Shown here one piece after another: positions 62,947-64,000 of a stretch of 64,000 nt of DNA (its first letter is position 1; every line of letters begins with the position of its first letter). The stretch is taken from NCBI GenBank assembly GCA_042701975.1, contig CP170561.1, forward strand, positions 3,844,001-3,908,000, in the 5' to 3' direction. The DNA comes from JAFALK01 sp042701975. Lineage in GTDB: Bacteria; Pseudomonadota; Gammaproteobacteria; Burkholderiales; Burkholderiaceae_C. The notes under the pieces are model-generated. The model had not been told where the DNA came from. It did no database searches and saw only the letters and a program-made list of their open reading frames with translations. Made by a program: the position numbers and the translations under genes.

Positions 62947-63029
62947 CCGGCGGACTCGCTCGCGCGTCCATATCGCATGCAGCCGCGGGGAAGCGGCAGA
63001 CATGCACGAAGTCTTTCGTCGGTATTCCC

Positions 63030-64000
63030 ATGTCCCACACCCTTTCCGTCTGCGCCGCTGCGGTGGCCGCGCTCTTCCCGCTCGCTGCTCAGGCGCAGCA
63101 ACAGCAACAACAAGCCTCCCAACTCGACGCCGTGATCGTCACCGGCACCCGCGAGGCCCAGCCCTTGCACGCCAGCGTGGCCGATGTCGTGCTGATCGAC
63201 AGCAGCACGCTGCGCGACGGCGGTGTGGACACGGTGGAAGAAGCGCTGCGCCGCTACGCAGGACTGCAAATCACGCGCACCGGCGGCCCCGGCCAGAGCT
63301 CCGGCTACCTCATGCGCGGCGCCAACACCACGGGCACGGTCGTGCTGATCGACGGCGTGCGCGTGGGTTCAGCCACGCTCGGCCAGGCCGAGTTCGAAAC
63401 CATGAGCCTGGCGCAGATCGACCACATCGAAGTGCTGCGCGGCCCGGCCTCGAGCCTGTACGGCGCCGATGCTGTGGCGGGCGTCATCAACCTCATCACG
63501 CGTCGCGGTGAAGGCACGCCCAGCGTGACCGGCAGCCTCGGCGTGGGCGGCTACAACTCGCGCGAAGGCAGCATCGGAGTCACCGGCGCACAGAACGGCT
63601 TCGACTACGCCGCCACCCTCAGCCGCGAGCAGAGCGACGGTGTTTCGGCCGTGCGACCCGGCGACCAGTTCGGCACCTACAACCCCGACAAGGACGGCTT
63701 CAAGCGCACCGTCGGCTCGGTGCGCCTGGGTTTCACGCCTGCTGAAGGCCATCGCATCGGCGTCAGCGCCAGCCAGAGCAAGCTCAACGCGCAGTACGAC
63801 GGCACCGAAGCGCCGACCTACGACGACCCGTCGCCCGATTTCCGCAACCACCTCAAGACCCGCGTGGTCAGCGTGGACTACCGCGGTCGCATCTCGCAGG
63901 AATGGACGACGACGCTGCAGTACGCCAGCAGCCTGGACGACTCGCTCAGCGGTGGTCTCATCCTGAACAAGTACAAGACCGACCGCGACCAGTTCACCTG
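63030..64000 (+). CDS. btuB: TonB-dependent cobalamin receptor BtuB-like, partial (3' end outside window)
   Basis: About 323 residues are visible from ATG 63030. A signal peptide (MSHTLSVCAAAVAALFPLAA ending AQA) is followed by the TonB box region (LDAVIVTGTRE), the plug domain with GYLMRGANTTGTVVLIDGVR and IDHIEVLRGPASSLYGADAV, and the start of the beta barrel. A glutamine run (six to seven Q) lies right after the signal peptide. The cobalamin riboswitch upstream supports B12 uptake across the outer membrane. Confidence 0.92.
   Translation, partial: MSHTLSVCAAAVAALFPLAAQAQQQQQQASQLDAVIVTGTREAQPLHASVADVVLIDSSTLRDGGVDTVEEALRRYAGLQITRTGGPGQSSGYLMRGANTTGTVVLIDGVRVGSATLGQAEFETMSLAQIDHIEVLRGPASSLYGADAVAGVINLITRRGEGTPSVTGSLGVGGYNSREGSIGVTGAQNGFDYAATLSREQSDGVSAVRPGDQFGTYNPDKDGFKRTVGSVRLGFTPAEGHRIGVSASQSKLNAQYDGTEAPTYDDPSPDFRNHLKTRVVSVDYRGRISQEWTTTLQYASSLDDSLSGGLILNKYKTDRDQFT

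Overview
The window is a GC-rich, gene-dense chromosomal segment that reads as a betaproteobacterium of the order Burkholderiales (Rubrivivax/Roseateles/Leptothrix-like). The signs are the exosortase A (XrtA) polysaccharide locus, the divergent lptFG and pepA-holC genes, a CysB-type regulator and strong G/C bias at third codon positions. The genus is inference. No rRNA, CRISPR array, phage or insertion sequence was seen; one tRNA gene is present.

Positions 1-33252 hold an XrtA/PEP-CTERM exopolysaccharide system. On the minus strand, reading from high to low coordinates, the assembly block (20929 to 1) encodes an outer-membrane export lipoprotein, a chain-length protein, a tyrosine autokinase with a Tyr-Gly repeat tail, an outer-membrane protein, an ATPase, a deacetylase, a FemAB-like protein, glycosyltransferases, exosortase A, a nucleotide-sugar dehydrogenase, an amidotransferase, a ligase/polymerase and an O-acyltransferase pair. 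A ThiF-like E1 enzyme lies next (21211-22089). A plus-strand gene (22471-23271) encodes a PEP-CTERM protein resembling the flocculation protein PepA, behind a near-consensus sigma-54 promoter at 22336-22351. A second minus-strand block (33252 to 23381) encodes the initiating sugar transferase, PrsK, PrsR, PrsT, an acyltransferase fused to a PilZ-like domain, and a periplasmic trypsin-like protease. PrsK and PrsR, a sigma-54 two-component pair, probably control the PEP-CTERM gene. However, the prsR start region appears to carry a one-base deletion.

Positions 33253-47236 are mostly housekeeping: a branched-chain amino-acid binding protein, holC, pepA (leucyl aminopeptidase), an ATGA-coupled lptF-lptG-cbiX-cysB-aminotransferase operon, a FimV-like protein, a Crp/Fnr regulator with a phosphotransferase, and a glutathione transferase.

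Positions 47247-51752 form an apparent six-gene minus-strand operon: a two-subunit molybdenum hydroxylase followed by soxX, soxY, soxZ and soxA. SoxY lacks the usual GGCGG arm, and no soxB or soxCD is present.

Positions 52274-54408 carry a terminator, tRNA-Arg(TCT) and an OPT transporter. Positions 54518-58868 hold a SiaABCD-type partner-switching and cyclic-di-GMP module with an extra EAL phosphodiesterase; its phosphatase has CBS-like sensor sequence in place of membrane segments. The rest holds small unknown genes, an H1-like basic protein, a Ppx/GppA phosphatase, an unknown membrane protein, and a cobalamin riboswitch before a BtuB-like receptor cut by the window end.
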